From UBA5078 sp033721235 (GTDB lineage: Bacteria > Pseudomonadota > Gammaproteobacteria > Pseudomonadales > Pseudohongiellaceae), in assembly GCA_033721235.1 (NCBI GenBank), contig JAWWAY010000006.1, positions 62,001 through 126,000 on the forward strand: a stretch of 64,000 nt of DNA. The letters are read 5' to 3'. The notes under the pieces were generated by a model. It saw nothing but the letters and a program-made list of their open reading frames with translations. It was not told the origin of the DNA and did not search any database. Positions 8,271-17,621 of this stretch are shown piece by piece. Positions within the stretch are counted from its first letter, which is position 1. Every line of letters begins with the position of its first letter. A program made the position numbers and the translations under genes.

Positions 8271-10307
8271 ATGAGCATAGATATTGGCCAATTTACTCAG
8301 ACCTTCTTGGACGAAAGTTTCGAGGGCTTAGATGTGATGGAGACGCATCTTCTGTCTCTCGAGCCTGGTGATATAGAGTCTATCGATGCCATTTTCAGGG
8401 CCGCGCATTCTATAAAGGGCGGCGCTGGCACTTTTGGTTTTGCCGAAGTTGGAAAATTCACCCATGGAGTGGAAACGCTCTTGGATCAATTGCGCGCCGG
8501 CGAATCGAGTGTTGATGAGGCGAAGAAATCGCTCTTGTTGGAAGCGGTCGACTGCATACGTGAAATGTTAACCGCCGCCAGAGATGGAACTCAGTTGGAT
8601 ACAGACGCAATCGTGGCGGTAGAGCGCAGAGTTCAAGAAATGTTAAGCGTAAAAGCGGACACGGCAGACGGAAACTCTCAAGAGTCGGCAAGCGCTCATC
8701 GCTGGCGTATCAAGTTCGTTCCCGAAAGAGATGTCTTGCGCACGGGTAATGATCCCTTGCGCTTGATCAGTGCCCTGGCGGAGCTTGGTCCAGTTAGTGC
8801 TCAGTGTCACGATTCATTACCTCTGTTTGAGGACTTAGACCCAGAGGAGTGTCATCTTGCATGGACGCTGGACCTTGACGCCGAAGTGGAGCGTTCTGCC
8901 ATTGAAGAGATTTTTGAATGGGTTGAGGACCAGGCAGAAATTACAATCGAGGCCTGTGATACGCAAGCTGAAACACAAAGCTCAGCTTGTGTATCGCTTG
9001 AGAGTGACAATAAGCCCATCGCTACCTCGGGTGATGCTGAAACCATAGGCGGCAGTAAGACAAATACTAGGGCTAGGGCCGAGGGTGGCTCTATACGAGT
9101 TAATACAGACAAAATAGACGCGCTGATCAATATGGTCGGTGAGTTGGTTATCACGCAATCCATGCTAAGTCAGTTTGGTGAGCAACTAGAAAGCGGTAAT
9201 AGAGAAGGCATAGAAAACTTGTTAGAAGGTCTATCTTTGCTAGAGCGCAATACTCGTGAACTACAAGAAAATGTAATGAGTATCAGGATGCTGCCAATTA
9301 GTTTTGTCTTTAACCGTTTTCCTCGCCTTATACATGATCTAGGGGAAACTTTAGAGAAAAATATTCAATTAAAATTGTCTGGTGAACAAACGGAACTGGA
9401 TAAGAATGTACTAGAAAAGATAAGCGACCCCCTAGTCCACTTAGTGCGCAACTCTGTCGATCATGGGATAGAAACCCCTGAAATAAGGCAGGAAGCAGGA
9501 AAGCCAGAAGTGGGAACTGTACACCTTAATGCATTCCACAAGGGCGGCAATATTATTATCGAGATAAGTGACGACGGTGCGGGTCTTAATCGCGAGAGAA
9601 TCTTAGCGAAGGCTAAGGAAAATGGCTTAATTCAGGAAGGGCAAATCGTTGCGGACGAACAAATATATGAACTAATTTTTGCCCCTGGCTTCTCTACCGC
9701 GAAGGAGTTAAGCGATGTATCTGGACGTGGCGTGGGTATGGATGTGGTTCGGCGTAATATTAGAGCATTGGGTGGTAGCGTCGAAGTCAGCTCGCAGCAA
9801 GGGCAGGGCAGCAAGTTTACTATTCGGTTGCCCCTGACTCTCTCCATCTTGGATGGGCAGCTAATCGATGTTAGCGGCAGCAGTTATGTTATTCCGCTGA
9901 TATCGATAGTGGAGTCCGTTCAGATCGATATGAACAGCATGAAAACCATCGCTGAAAAACGCTTGGTCTACAAGCTGCGTGATGAATATATACCTGTAAT
10001 TTCTCTTGCGGACGTTCTAGGTAGCGCTGTCAAAGAGTCAAGGTCGATAGAAGAGTCCCTATTGGTTGTGGTGGAAGCCGAAGGCAGTCGATTGGCTCTT
10101 TTAGTAGATGATTTATTAGGGCAACAACAAGTTGTCATTAAAGCACTGGAAACGAATTTCAAGAAAATTGAAGGACTATCGGGCGCGACTATTCTAGGTG
10201 ATGGAACCGTTGCTTTGATTCTCGATGTGTCCGGCTTACTAAGTCTCTCGAAAAGGAAAATGGGAAATCTAAACTGGCTGCGTACTCAAGACCACGCGGC
10301 AGCATGA
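8271..10307 (+). CDS. cheA: chemotaxis histidine kinase CheA
   Basis: A 678-aa CheA. The Hpt (P1) domain carries the phosphorylated His46 in FRAAHSIKGGAGTFGF. A divergent segment follows (about 140-250). The dimerisation helices begin near IRVNTDKIDALINMVGELV. The ATPase domain shows the N box (DPLVHLVRNSVDHGIE), G1 (DDGAGLN), F box (FAPGFSTA) and G2 (SGRGVGMDVVRRNI). The CheW-like P5 domain follows (LPLTLSILDGQL onward). It autophosphorylates under control of MCPs and CheW, then passes phosphate to CheY and CheB. All partners are encoded alongside. Family assignment is certain; pathway output is not. Confidence 0.97.
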   Translation: MSIDIGQFTQTFLDESFEGLDVMETHLLSLEPGDIESIDAIFRAAHSIKGGAGTFGFAEVGKFTHGVETLLDQLRAGESSVDEAKKSLLLEAVDCIREMLTAARDGTQLDTDAIVAVERRVQEMLSVKADTADGNSQESASAHRWRIKFVPERDVLRTGNDPLRLISALAELGPVSAQCHDSLPLFEDLDPEECHLAWTLDLDAEVERSAIEEIFEWVEDQAEITIEACDTQAETQSSACVSLESDNKPIATSGDAETIGGSKTNTRARAEGGSIRVNTDKIDALINMVGELVITQSMLSQFGEQLESGNREGIENLLEGLSLLERNTRELQENVMSIRMLPISFVFNRFPRLIHDLGETLEKNIQLKLSGEQTELDKNVLEKISDPLVHLVRNSVDHGIETPEIRQEAGKPEVGTVHLNAFHKGGNIIIEISDDGAGLNRERILAKAKENGLIQEGQIVADEQIYELIFAPGFSTAKELSDVSGRGVGMDVVRRNIRALGGSVEVSSQQGQGSKFTIRLPLTLSILDGQLIDVSGSSYVIPLISIVESVQIDMNSMKTIAEKRLVYKLRDEYIPVISLADVLGSAVKESRSIEESLLVVVEAEGSRLALLVDDLLGQQQVVIKALETNFKKIEGLSGATILGDGTVALILDVSGLLSLSKRKMGNLNWLRTQDHAAA

Positions 10308-10314
10308 GGATAAT

Positions 10315-10827
10315 GTGATGACTATGGGACAAACAACAGCGGATGAAATAGCCGGAGTAAACGCTGAAGGTGATCAGTATCTCACCTTCATTTTGGCCGG
10401 GGAAGAATATGGTATTGATATCTTGCGGGTTCAGGAAATAAGGGGATGGACCAAAACTACCGCTATTCCTAACGCTCCAGATTACTTGCGCGGGGTCATC
10501 AATCTTCGTGGCACTATCGTTCCCATAATCGATCTTAGAGAACGCTTCGGCATGGACGCTTTAGAGTATGGTCCGACAACCGTTGTGATAGTCGTGAAAG
10601 CAATTTGTGAGGAGAGAGACAGGATAATGGGGATTGTTGTGGATGCAGTCTCTGAAGTGTATAGCCTGCAGATGTCTGAATTGCAGCCGCCGCCGGACTT
10701 GGGAAATGTAGTGGATGAGCAGTTCCTCCAAGGCTTAGTAACCGTGGACGAGAAGATGGTCATTCTATTGGATATAGATTTGCTGCTTAATGCTGGCGCA
10801 TTGGCAGTGGAGAAGGCAAGCGCGTAA
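10315..10827 (+). CDS. cheW: chemotaxis coupling protein CheW
   Basis: A 170-aa CheW. The family signatures are QYLTFILAGEEYGIDILRVQ, PNAPDYLRGVINLRG and IVPIIDLRERF, followed by IVVDAVSEVYSL. CheW links MCP signalling tips to CheA and has no catalytic activity. The gene starts 8 bases after the cheA stop and 43 bases before the globin-coupled receptor gene, consistent with one transcription unit. The N-terminus carries about 15 extra polar residues before the first conserved strand, which is within normal variation. Confidence 0.96.
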   Translation: MMTMGQTTADEIAGVNAEGDQYLTFILAGEEYGIDILRVQEIRGWTKTTAIPNAPDYLRGVINLRGTIVPIIDLRERFGMDALEYGPTTVVIVVKAICEERDRIMGIVVDAVSEVYSLQMSELQPPPDLGNVVDEQFLQGLVTVDEKMVILLDIDLLLNAGALAVEKASA

Positions 10828-10870
10828 GCACAAGTTAATCGAAGTGTTAAGGCCGCGTAAGGGTTGAGAG

Positions 10871-13432
10871 ATGGTAAGTACAGTGGAGAATGTCGGCAAC
10901 CGTTTGGTGAGTGATTATATCGACAGTCTTCAATTATCAGGGGTATCCGAGATTCTGCCGAATCAAGCGGAACCGCCGAAGCAGGTAAATGGGAAAATGA
11001 GTACAACAAAAGTTAAGAATGATATTGAACTAATTGAAGAGAGCTTCGCTTTGCTTGCCCCGGATGCAGAGCAATTAGTGCAGAGGTTCTACCAGCGGCT
11101 GTTCAGGGGTAACCCTGAAGTTAAGAAGATGTTCGATGGCGTCGACCTCAAGCAACAGCATAAGAAATTATTGGCGGCCCTTAAGTTGGTAGTGGGCTCT
11201 TTGAGGGAGCCGGAAAAGCTCAATAAAACATTGCAGGATTTAGGGCGTCGACACAAGGACTATGGCGCCACCGAAGAACATTATCAAGTAGTAGCAACAA
11301 CCTTAATCGACGTCATGGCCGAAATGGCTGATACCAATTGGAATGACGACTACGAAAGCGCTTGGGGTGGAGCATTACAGCAGATAGCTGAGACCATGGT
11401 GAGTGCCGGTGATTCAATGGAGAGCGAGACTATGGCTAGTACAAAGAAAGCTGAGGAAAACGGTAGTAAATTTGACAGAGAACAAGCGGCCGAGCTAAAC
11501 AGACTTAGAGCTGCCGTAGACGGCGCGATGACTGCGATCATGATGGTCGATCGCGACCTTGTCATTAACTACGCAAATCGATCTACCATAGAGCTTCTCA
11601 CCAAGAATCAGGAAGAGATGCGTAAAGTTTATCCGGGTTTTGATCCGAATAAACTCATTGGTTCATGTATCGACCAGTTTCATGCCGACCCGAGCCATCA
11701 GAGACGACTCCTGGAGAATCCCAATAATCTGCCCTATAAGACTGATATTAAAGTAGGCAGGCTGCGTTTTGCTCTAAACGTCACTGCTATCATGGATGAT
11801 GAGGGTAACTATATTGGTAATAGCCTCGAGTGGGCTGACGTCACCGCGCAAAGAGCCAAGGAAAGAGAAGTGGATAGGCTGCAATCGGCTGTGGATGGCG
11901 CAACCTCCAATCTCATGATGTGCGATGAGGACTTAAATATCGTCTACGCAAACCCCTCAGTGATGAGTATGTTTCGCAATAGAGCGACAGAGATACGACA
12001 GGTGTTTTCCGGCTTCGACCCAGAAAATTTGATTGGTGAGAACATCGACAAGTTCCATAAAAACCCCGCGCATCAACGCGCCCTGCTCAAAGACGCCTCT
12101 CGCCTTCCCGCTAAAGCTGAGATCAAAGTACTTGACCTCGAGTTTGAAGTTAACGCCACCATGGTGACGGACTCGGAAGGCAATTACATGGGCAATATGG
12201 TCGAGTGGAAAGACATCACAGAGCAAAAAGATGCAGAAAGACAGATTCAGAATTTGGTGGCAGGGGCTAGCGCCGGGGAGTTTTCTGCGCGCATAGACAC
12301 TTCCCGTTACACCGGTTTCTTTGCTCAGTTGGGTGAACTGCTTAACTCGCTTATGCAAGTAAGCGAAAAGGGCTTGATGGATGTGGCTTCTGTAATGCAG
12401 TTGCTGGCCGAAGGCAATCTCACCGGATCTATAGATGCGGATTATGAGGGGCTGTTTGGGCAGCTCAAGACCGATGTTAATGGCACGGTAGAGAACTTGC
12501 GCAGTATGGTGACCCAAATCAGAGAGGGGGCACTGAATATTAATACTTCTGCATCTGAGATATCTCAGGGCAACACGGACCTTTCCCAGAGGACGGAAGA
12601 GCAAGCGGCATCCTTGGAGGAGACAGCATCCAGTATGGAGCAGATGACCTCGGCAGTTAGGTCGAGTGCTGATAACGCCCGTCATGCTAATCAGCTTGCC
12701 AGCGGTGCGCGAGATCAGGCCGAGCAAGGTGGGGAAGTTGTGGGCCAAGCAGTTACCGCAATGGACGAAATCAATGCGGCTTCCAAGAAAATTGCTGACA
12801 TCATTGGGGTGATAGATGAAATCGCCTTCCAAACGAACTTGCTTGCGCTCAATGCGGCTGTTGAGGCCGCACGGGCCGGAGAGCAAGGCCGAGGCTTTGC
12901 TGTAGTGGCGGCAGAGGTGCGTAATCTTGCTCAGCGTAGCGCTCAGGCGGCAAAAGAGATCAAGTCGCTGATTAAGGACAGTGTCGAGAAAGTAGACGAA
13001 GGCTCTAAGCTGGTTGATGCTTCAGGTAAGACACTTACTGATATTGTGACAGCGGTTAAGAAGGTAAGCGATATTATCGAAGAGATCGCCGCGGCCGCTC
13101 AGGAGCAGTCTTCTGGTATAGAGCAGGTAAACAAAGCAATCACTCAGCTAGATGAGGTTACACAGCAGAATGCCGCATTGGTAGAGGAGGCCGCCGCCTC
13201 CAGTGAAGCCATGGATGAGCAAGCTGGCGCCCTCACGGAGTTGGTAGGCTTCTTTACCACGGGTACAGAAAATAGTGTTAAGCCTAGCGGTGCAGGGTTC
13301 GCTCAGCAACAAAGAACTGCTGGCCCTAGAGTAAGTGAGCGGGCCAGTCGTAGGCCTTCTACACGAGCTTCCGAAAGGCGTTCAAGCTCAAATAACGGCG
13401 CTGTTGATGGTGACGAGTGGAGCGACTTCTAG
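10871..13432 (+). CDS. soluble globin-PAS-PAS methyl-accepting chemotaxis protein with CheR-docking tail
   Basis: An 853-aa receptor with no transmembrane helix, so it senses inside the cell. Residues of about 52-180 form a globin most like the flavohaemoglobin type: candidate distal Tyr74 (RFYQRLF), distal Gln96 and proximal His128 (RRHKDYGATEEHY), assigned by mental alignment to E. coli Hmp. Two similar PAS domains follow (about 205-325 and 330-450; each has GFDP, LIG, FH, and a W-x-D-V/I-T end), then a HAMP-like linker and an MCP signalling domain whose tip reads FQTNLLALNAAVEAARAGEQ. The last five residues, EWSDF, fit the xWxxF CheR-docking pentapeptide. Likely cue: O2, NO or redox. The start at 10871 has AAGGG upstream; Met43 is an alternative. 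Confidence 0.93.
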   Translation: MVSTVENVGNRLVSDYIDSLQLSGVSEILPNQAEPPKQVNGKMSTTKVKNDIELIEESFALLAPDAEQLVQRFYQRLFRGNPEVKKMFDGVDLKQQHKKLLAALKLVVGSLREPEKLNKTLQDLGRRHKDYGATEEHYQVVATTLIDVMAEMADTNWNDDYESAWGGALQQIAETMVSAGDSMESETMASTKKAEENGSKFDREQAAELNRLRAAVDGAMTAIMMVDRDLVINYANRSTIELLTKNQEEMRKVYPGFDPNKLIGSCIDQFHADPSHQRRLLENPNNLPYKTDIKVGRLRFALNVTAIMDDEGNYIGNSLEWADVTAQRAKEREVDRLQSAVDGATSNLMMCDEDLNIVYANPSVMSMFRNRATEIRQVFSGFDPENLIGENIDKFHKNPAHQRALLKDASRLPAKAEIKVLDLEFEVNATMVTDSEGNYMGNMVEWKDITEQKDAERQIQNLVAGASAGEFSARIDTSRYTGFFAQLGELLNSLMQVSEKGLMDVASVMQLLAEGNLTGSIDADYEGLFGQLKTDVNGTVENLRSMVTQIREGALNINTSASEISQGNTDLSQRTEEQAASLEETASSMEQMTSAVRSSADNARHANQLASGARDQAEQGGEVVGQAVTAMDEINAASKKIADIIGVIDEIAFQTNLLALNAAVEAARAGEQGRGFAVVAAEVRNLAQRSAQAAKEIKSLIKDSVEKVDEGSKLVDASGKTLTDIVTAVKKVSDIIEEIAAAAQEQSSGIEQVNKAITQLDEVTQQNAALVEEAAASSEAMDEQAGALTELVGFFTTGTENSVKPSGAGFAQQQRTAGPRVSERASRRPSTRASERRSSSNNGAVDGDEWSDF

Positions 13433-13487
13433 AGCTTAATTTTCTGGGTAGACTTGGGGTTGTTAGAGCTATCTGTGGAGTATGTAA

Positions 13488-14357
13488 GTGCAGGCAAACG
13501 AGTTGCAGGACATCGATAATGCTTCCCACCCTGAGAGAGAGGAAGAGTTTAAGATGTCGGAAAGAGATTTCCGATATATCGCTCGTACAATAGGTGAGCG
13601 TGCCGGAATCGTAATTAGTGAGGTTAAGAGGCCCCTGGTATATGGTCGCCTGGTGCGTCGTCTTAGGGTGTTGGGGCTAAAATCCTTTACAGATTATTGC
13701 GACATAATTGCAGACGAATCTCATCCGGAATGTGAGCATTTTATAAACGCGCTCACTACTAATCTAACGTCTTTCTTTCGCGAGCCTAAGCATTTTGAGT
13801 TTCTGGAGCAGGAGCTGTTACCCGAATTAATTAAAAATAAAAAGGACAAGCAACTGCGAGTCTGGTCAACGGCCTGCTCCACTGGAGAGGAACCCTATTC
13901 GATAGCCATTAGCATAGCTAACACAGTTCCAGCTGATTGGGATGTGAAAATTCTAGCCACTGATTTAGATTCTCAGGTGTTAGCGTCAGCAGCTAGAGGC
14001 GAGTATTCGATCGAAAACTTAGGCGGTCTCTCTAAGGCTAATAGAAATAACTGGTTTCTCAGCGGTAAGGGAGAAAATGTAGGAAGGTGTAAAGTTAGGC
14101 CTCAGATATCAGAGCTGGTGACTTTTCGCCCTCTCAACTTATTAGAGTCGTGGCCCATGAAGAAGCCTTTCGATATTATTTTTTGTCGAAATGTTGTCAT
14201 ATATTTTGATAAGCCAACTCAGAAAAAACTATTCGATAGATTGGCCGATCAATTAAAAATTGGAGGTCATCTTTTTATTGGCCATTCAGAGACTCTTTTT
14301 AAGACGACAGACAGATTTGAGCTCTTGGGGCACACTACTTACAGGCGAATTAAATGA
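13488..14357 (+). CDS. cheR: chemotaxis protein methyltransferase CheR
   Basis: A 289-aa SAM-dependent glutamate methyltransferase for MCPs. The N-terminal helical domain is followed by the catalytic domain with TNLTSFFREPKHF, the SAM loop VWSTACSTGEEPYSIAI, ATDLDSQVLASA and IIFCRNVVIYF. Translation starts at GTG 13488 with a GGAG-like site about ten bases upstream. Its TGA overlaps the ATG of cheD (ATGA), indicating translational coupling. The preceding receptor ends in a CheR-docking pentapeptide, so this enzyme is probably tethered to it. Length is typical. Confidence 0.96.
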   Translation: MQANELQDIDNASHPEREEEFKMSERDFRYIARTIGERAGIVISEVKRPLVYGRLVRRLRVLGLKSFTDYCDIIADESHPECEHFINALTTNLTSFFREPKHFEFLEQELLPELIKNKKDKQLRVWSTACSTGEEPYSIAISIANTVPADWDVKILATDLDSQVLASAARGEYSIENLGGLSKANRNNWFLSGKGENVGRCKVRPQISELVTFRPLNLLESWPMKKPFDIIFCRNVVIYFDKPTQKKLFDRLADQLKIGGHLFIGHSETLFKTTDRFELLGHTTYRRIK

Positions 14358-14998
14358 TTCACTTTAGAGGCAGTAACAATATGGACGATAATCTGCCTCG
14401 CGCTCTTCCTGGCTACGAAAATATTAATCGTTACTGGGATAGGCATCATGAAGTCTATGCGGCCAAAATCTTACCCGGTGAATATTACGTATCGGTTTCA
14501 GGCGAAATGATTACGACTGTTTTAGGCTCATGCGTGTCTGCTTGCATTCGAGACGCCAAGTTGGGTATCGGAGGAATGAATCATTTTATGCTTCCGCATA
14601 GTGAGCGATATGGCACTATAGATTCTGGTTCTTCCGCTGCGCGTTATGGGAGTTACGCAATGGAGGTGCTTATCAACGATATTCTTAAAGCGGGTGGAAA
14701 AAAGAAAAACTTAGAAGTGAAGTTGTTCGGTGGTGGTCAAGTCCTGGCTAGAATGACAGATATTGGCAGAAAGAATATTGATTTCGTAAAAGAATTCATA
14801 GAAATAGAGCACTTAAACCTGCTCGCGGAAGACTTGGGCGGTGTTTCGCCAAGAAAAGTACTCTATTTTCCTGATAGTGGAAGGGCCCGCGTTAAGGCTC
14901 TCAAATCTATGCATAATGACACTATTTTGAGAAGGGAGTCGACTTACTTGGAGAATATGACCTTGTTGCCTACAACCGGTGAAGTGGAGCTGTTCTAG
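14354..14998 (+). CDS. cheD: chemoreceptor glutamine deamidase CheD
   Basis: A 214-aa CheD, which deamidates specific receptor glutamines. The catalytic Cys is in TTVLGSCVSACIRD, the His in GGMNHFMLP, and the conserved Thr is in the following strand region. KLFGGGQVLARMTDIGRKN and later VSPRKVLYFPDSGRARVK are also characteristic. The N-terminus has about 35 residues more than minimal CheD; Met10 (14381) is a possible alternative start. The gene overlaps cheR by 4 bases and lies 9 bases before cheB, so the three adaptation enzymes are co-translated. Confidence 0.95.
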   Translation: MIHFRGSNNMDDNLPRALPGYENINRYWDRHHEVYAAKILPGEYYVSVSGEMITTVLGSCVSACIRDAKLGIGGMNHFMLPHSERYGTIDSGSSAARYGSYAMEVLINDILKAGGKKKNLEVKLFGGGQVLARMTDIGRKNIDFVKEFIEIEHLNLLAEDLGGVSPRKVLYFPDSGRARVKALKSMHNDTILRRESTYLENMTLLPTTGEVELF

Positions 14999-15007
14999 GG
15001 GCCCTAT

Positions 15008-16078
15008 ATGTCAAGAGAGAAAATAAAAGTACTGGTTGTTGATGACTCGGCGCTCATTAGAAGTCTTCTTACACAGCTGTTGAATGAGGCGCCCGATATT
15101 GAGGTTGTAGGTGTTGCGAGCGATCCCTTCATTGCTCGAGAAAAAATCAAGAGCTTGAACCCCGATGTGTTAACGCTTGATATAGAAATGCCGCGCATGG
15201 ATGGCCTGACGTTCTTGCGAAATTTAATGAGACTGCGGCCTATGCCTGTGGTGATGGTGTCCTCGCTCACCGAAAAGGGTGCAAAAGTGACAATGCACGC
15301 CTTAGAGCTAGGAGCCGTTGACTTTATAACTAAGCCTAAGGTGGATATTTCTCATGAATTAGCAGGCTATGCCGATGAGCTTATTGAGAAGGTTAGAACG
15401 GCGGCGGGGGTCAAGGCATCGGCCTTGCATCGTCTACCGATACCGGGTGCGGCGGGCAGTGTCGATGATGTAATACCTAAAGTAGCAATTGACAATATTC
15501 GCGCGACCGACAAGATTATCGCTATAGGAGCGTCTACTGGCGGTACCGAGGCAATAAAAGAAGTACTCTTAGGCTTTCCTCCAGACGCCCCGGGAATAGT
15601 AGTGACTCAACACATTCCGGCCGGCTTTAGTGCAGCTTTTGCCGAGCGTATGAATAAGCAGACACGCTTAGTGGTGAAAGAGGCTGAGGATGGCGATCAC
15701 ATCGTGCCGGGGCATGTCTATATTGCTCCTGGAGATAGACATCTTCTAGTGATGAGAAGTGGCGCTAGATATGAGTGTAAGCTTAGCGATGCGCCGAAGG
15801 TTAATCGCCACAGGCCCAGCGTGGACGTATTGTTTCGATCGGTGCTTCAGGCTGCGGGCTTAAATTCAGCCGCGGCGCTACTCACCGGAATGGGGGGCGA
15901 CGGTGCAGACTCGATGGTAGAGATGAAGAACGCTGGAGTTCACACTGTGGCTCAAGATGAAGCGACCAGTGTGGTCTGGGGTATGCCAGGAGAGGCTGTG
16001 AAGAGAGGTGGGGTTAGCGAGCAGTTACCGTTGTCCAGCGTTGCCTCAGCCTTGATTAAGGCGCTTTGCGCCAAATAG
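15008..16078 (+). CDS. cheB: chemotaxis glutamate methylesterase CheB
   Basis: A 356-aa two-domain enzyme. The N-terminal receiver has VVDDSALIRSLL, the phospho-Asp in LTLDIEMPRMDG and the Lys in FITKPKVD. The C-terminal methylesterase domain shows the catalytic Ser in IGASTGGTEAI, His in VTQHIPAGFS and Asp in TGMGGDGADSM. Phosphorylation by CheA would activate removal of receptor methyl groups. It completes the cheR-cheD-cheB adaptation set. Length and domains are standard. Confidence 0.97.
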   Translation: MSREKIKVLVVDDSALIRSLLTQLLNEAPDIEVVGVASDPFIAREKIKSLNPDVLTLDIEMPRMDGLTFLRNLMRLRPMPVVMVSSLTEKGAKVTMHALELGAVDFITKPKVDISHELAGYADELIEKVRTAAGVKASALHRLPIPGAAGSVDDVIPKVAIDNIRATDKIIAIGASTGGTEAIKEVLLGFPPDAPGIVVTQHIPAGFSAAFAERMNKQTRLVVKEAEDGDHIVPGHVYIAPGDRHLLVMRSGARYECKLSDAPKVNRHRPSVDVLFRSVLQAAGLNSAAALLTGMGGDGADSMVEMKNAGVHTVAQDEATSVVWGMPGEAVKRGGVSEQLPLSSVASALIKALCAK

Positions 16079-16105
16079 TGCAAAAGGGATTTTGGGGAGT
16101 TTGTT

Positions 16106-17275
16106 ATGAATAAGATGAGGAACTACTTGAATCCTCCCGTCTTGAAGGGCTTGGGGGTGATAGCTCTTTGCATTATAGCCTATGACAACTGGCTAGCCTT
16201 GGAGTGGTTGGCCATGCTCGCAAGCGTAATGCTTGGGGGATTGCTGTTGTTGCTTGGCAGCTCTTCTACGATGAGTGATAGCAATGCGAGCGCCGACATT
16301 GATAATAGGGGGGCGGTCGAAGAGCCCCTTTCACAATTAGAGTTAGAGGATGTGCTAGGCGTCGAGATAGCCGAAGCTGGAGAGGAAGTGGTTCGGGTGA
16401 ACGGCTTGATTTCGAGCGCTGTACAGGAGCTTTCCAACACCTTTACCACGCTCAATGAGCTCAATGCTGTTCAAACGGGTCTGATAACAGAGAATTTTGA
16501 GCAAACCTCTGAGGATGATGAAGAACATATCAATCTTGGTGAATTTATGAACACCTTCGCTTCGGAATCAGAAGAGGGTCTGAAGCATTTTATTGACACT
16601 TTAATTGATGTGAGTAAGCTGAGTGTAAAGACGGCGCACCAGATGGATGATATGTTGCAGCATCTAGACGGTATTTTTAGCTTATTGGCCGAATCCAGAC
16701 AGTTGGCCGAGCAAACCAATTTGTTGGCCTTGAACGCCAGTATCGAGGCCGCAAGAGCCGGTGAGTTCGGGCGGGGTTTCGCGGTAGTGGCAGAGGAAGT
16801 GAGATCCCTATCTCAACGCTCGGCAAGCTTTAATGAGCAGATTAAGAGCCGAGTGGATGACACTCGGGAAGCTATTAACAATGTTCAAGGTACTGTAGAT
16901 TTAATGGGGTCGCGTGATATGAACGCGACACTGGAGAGAAAACAAAATATCCAGGATATGTTTGCAAAGGCTGAGGCGATTAGCCGTCGTTTTCAACATA
17001 CGATCGAAGAGGTCTCACAGTTAAACCCTAGGCTAGAAAAAGCGGTATCCAATGCTGTGCGGGCGCTTCAGTTTGAAGATGTGTCTAGGCAGTCTCTCGA
17101 GGTTGCAATGGAGCGCCTAGATTCGGCTAGACGGTTTTGCGAAGTCTACGCTAATGCGCAAGGAGCGCAGGCGCGCCGAGAGTGTGCGCAAGCAGAAAAA
17201 GAAAAAAGAGCGGCCATGCGAAGTAGGCCGGTATCTCAGCAATCAATGGAAGAGGGCAGCATAGAGCTCTTTTAA
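16106..17275 (+). CDS. short membrane MCP-like signalling protein without a ligand domain
   Basis: A 389-aa protein with two closely spaced N-terminal membrane segments (about residues 12-28 and 32-52) and no periplasmic loop of useful size. The rest is a coiled-coil MCP signalling domain with the hairpin tip QTNLLALNASIEAARAGEFG and RGFAVVAEEVRSLSQRSA. No PAS or HAMP domain is evident between membrane and coiled coil. It could respond to a membrane-linked cue or modify array composition. The final residues (SIELF) are not a good CheR-docking match. It lies 27 bases after cheB in the same direction. Confidence 0.88.
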   Translation: MNKMRNYLNPPVLKGLGVIALCIIAYDNWLALEWLAMLASVMLGGLLLLLGSSSTMSDSNASADIDNRGAVEEPLSQLELEDVLGVEIAEAGEEVVRVNGLISSAVQELSNTFTTLNELNAVQTGLITENFEQTSEDDEEHINLGEFMNTFASESEEGLKHFIDTLIDVSKLSVKTAHQMDDMLQHLDGIFSLLAESRQLAEQTNLLALNASIEAARAGEFGRGFAVVAEEVRSLSQRSASFNEQIKSRVDDTREAINNVQGTVDLMGSRDMNATLERKQNIQDMFAKAEAISRRFQHTIEEVSQLNPRLEKAVSNAVRALQFEDVSRQSLEVAMERLDSARRFCEVYANAQGAQARRECAQAEKEKRAAMRSRPVSQQSMEEGSIELF

Positions 17276-17303
17276 ATAATGATAAGTAGCTGGAGAGAAT
17301 GCA

Positions 17304-17609
17304 GTGAGTATACAAAGTTACGCTGAAGATGATGGAAGAAAACAAATCATCAAAATTCAAGGACGATTTAATTTTTCTATGCATTTAGAGTTCCGAGACG
17401 CCTACTCCAATGTAACAGGTGGTGGAACAACGTTTGTACTAGATTTTTCAGAGGTGACCTACCTAGATAGCGCTGCACTAGGTATGTTGTTATTGCTGCG
17501 CGAGCATGCCGAAAAAAACGGAGGAAAAGTAGAAATTACTCGAGTAAATGATGATGTTAAGCGTGTATTGATTATCGCGAACTTCGACTCTTTGTTTACC
17601 ATTAACTAG
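17304..17609 (+). CDS. STAS-domain anti-anti-sigma-like protein (HsbA/RsbV-like)
   Basis: A 101-aa STAS protein with Ser56 in VTYLDSAALGMLLLLRE, the site phosphorylated in SpoIIAA/RsbV/HsbA relatives. The start is GTG at 17304 with GGAGAG about 10 bases upstream. It lies 12 bases before a receiver-PP2C-HATPase fusion. This arrangement resembles the P. aeruginosa HsbA-HsbR pair, where the fusion protein phosphorylates and dephosphorylates the STAS partner. What it binds downstream (an anti-sigma factor, a cyclase or something else) cannot be read here. It is distinct from the Thr-bearing STAS protein at 7574. Confidence 0.88.
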   Translation: MSIQSYAEDDGRKQIIKIQGRFNFSMHLEFRDAYSNVTGGGTTFVLDFSEVTYLDSAALGMLLLLREHAEKNGGKVEITRVNDDVKRVLIIANFDSLFTIN

Positions 17610-17621
17610 AGCTGTCTCATT

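Noticed and set aside
11957..12886. A 309-codon open frame on the minus strand inside the globin receptor gene.
   Set aside because: It is antisense to a clearly assigned MCP with strong codon and motif evidence, and its translation has no family features.
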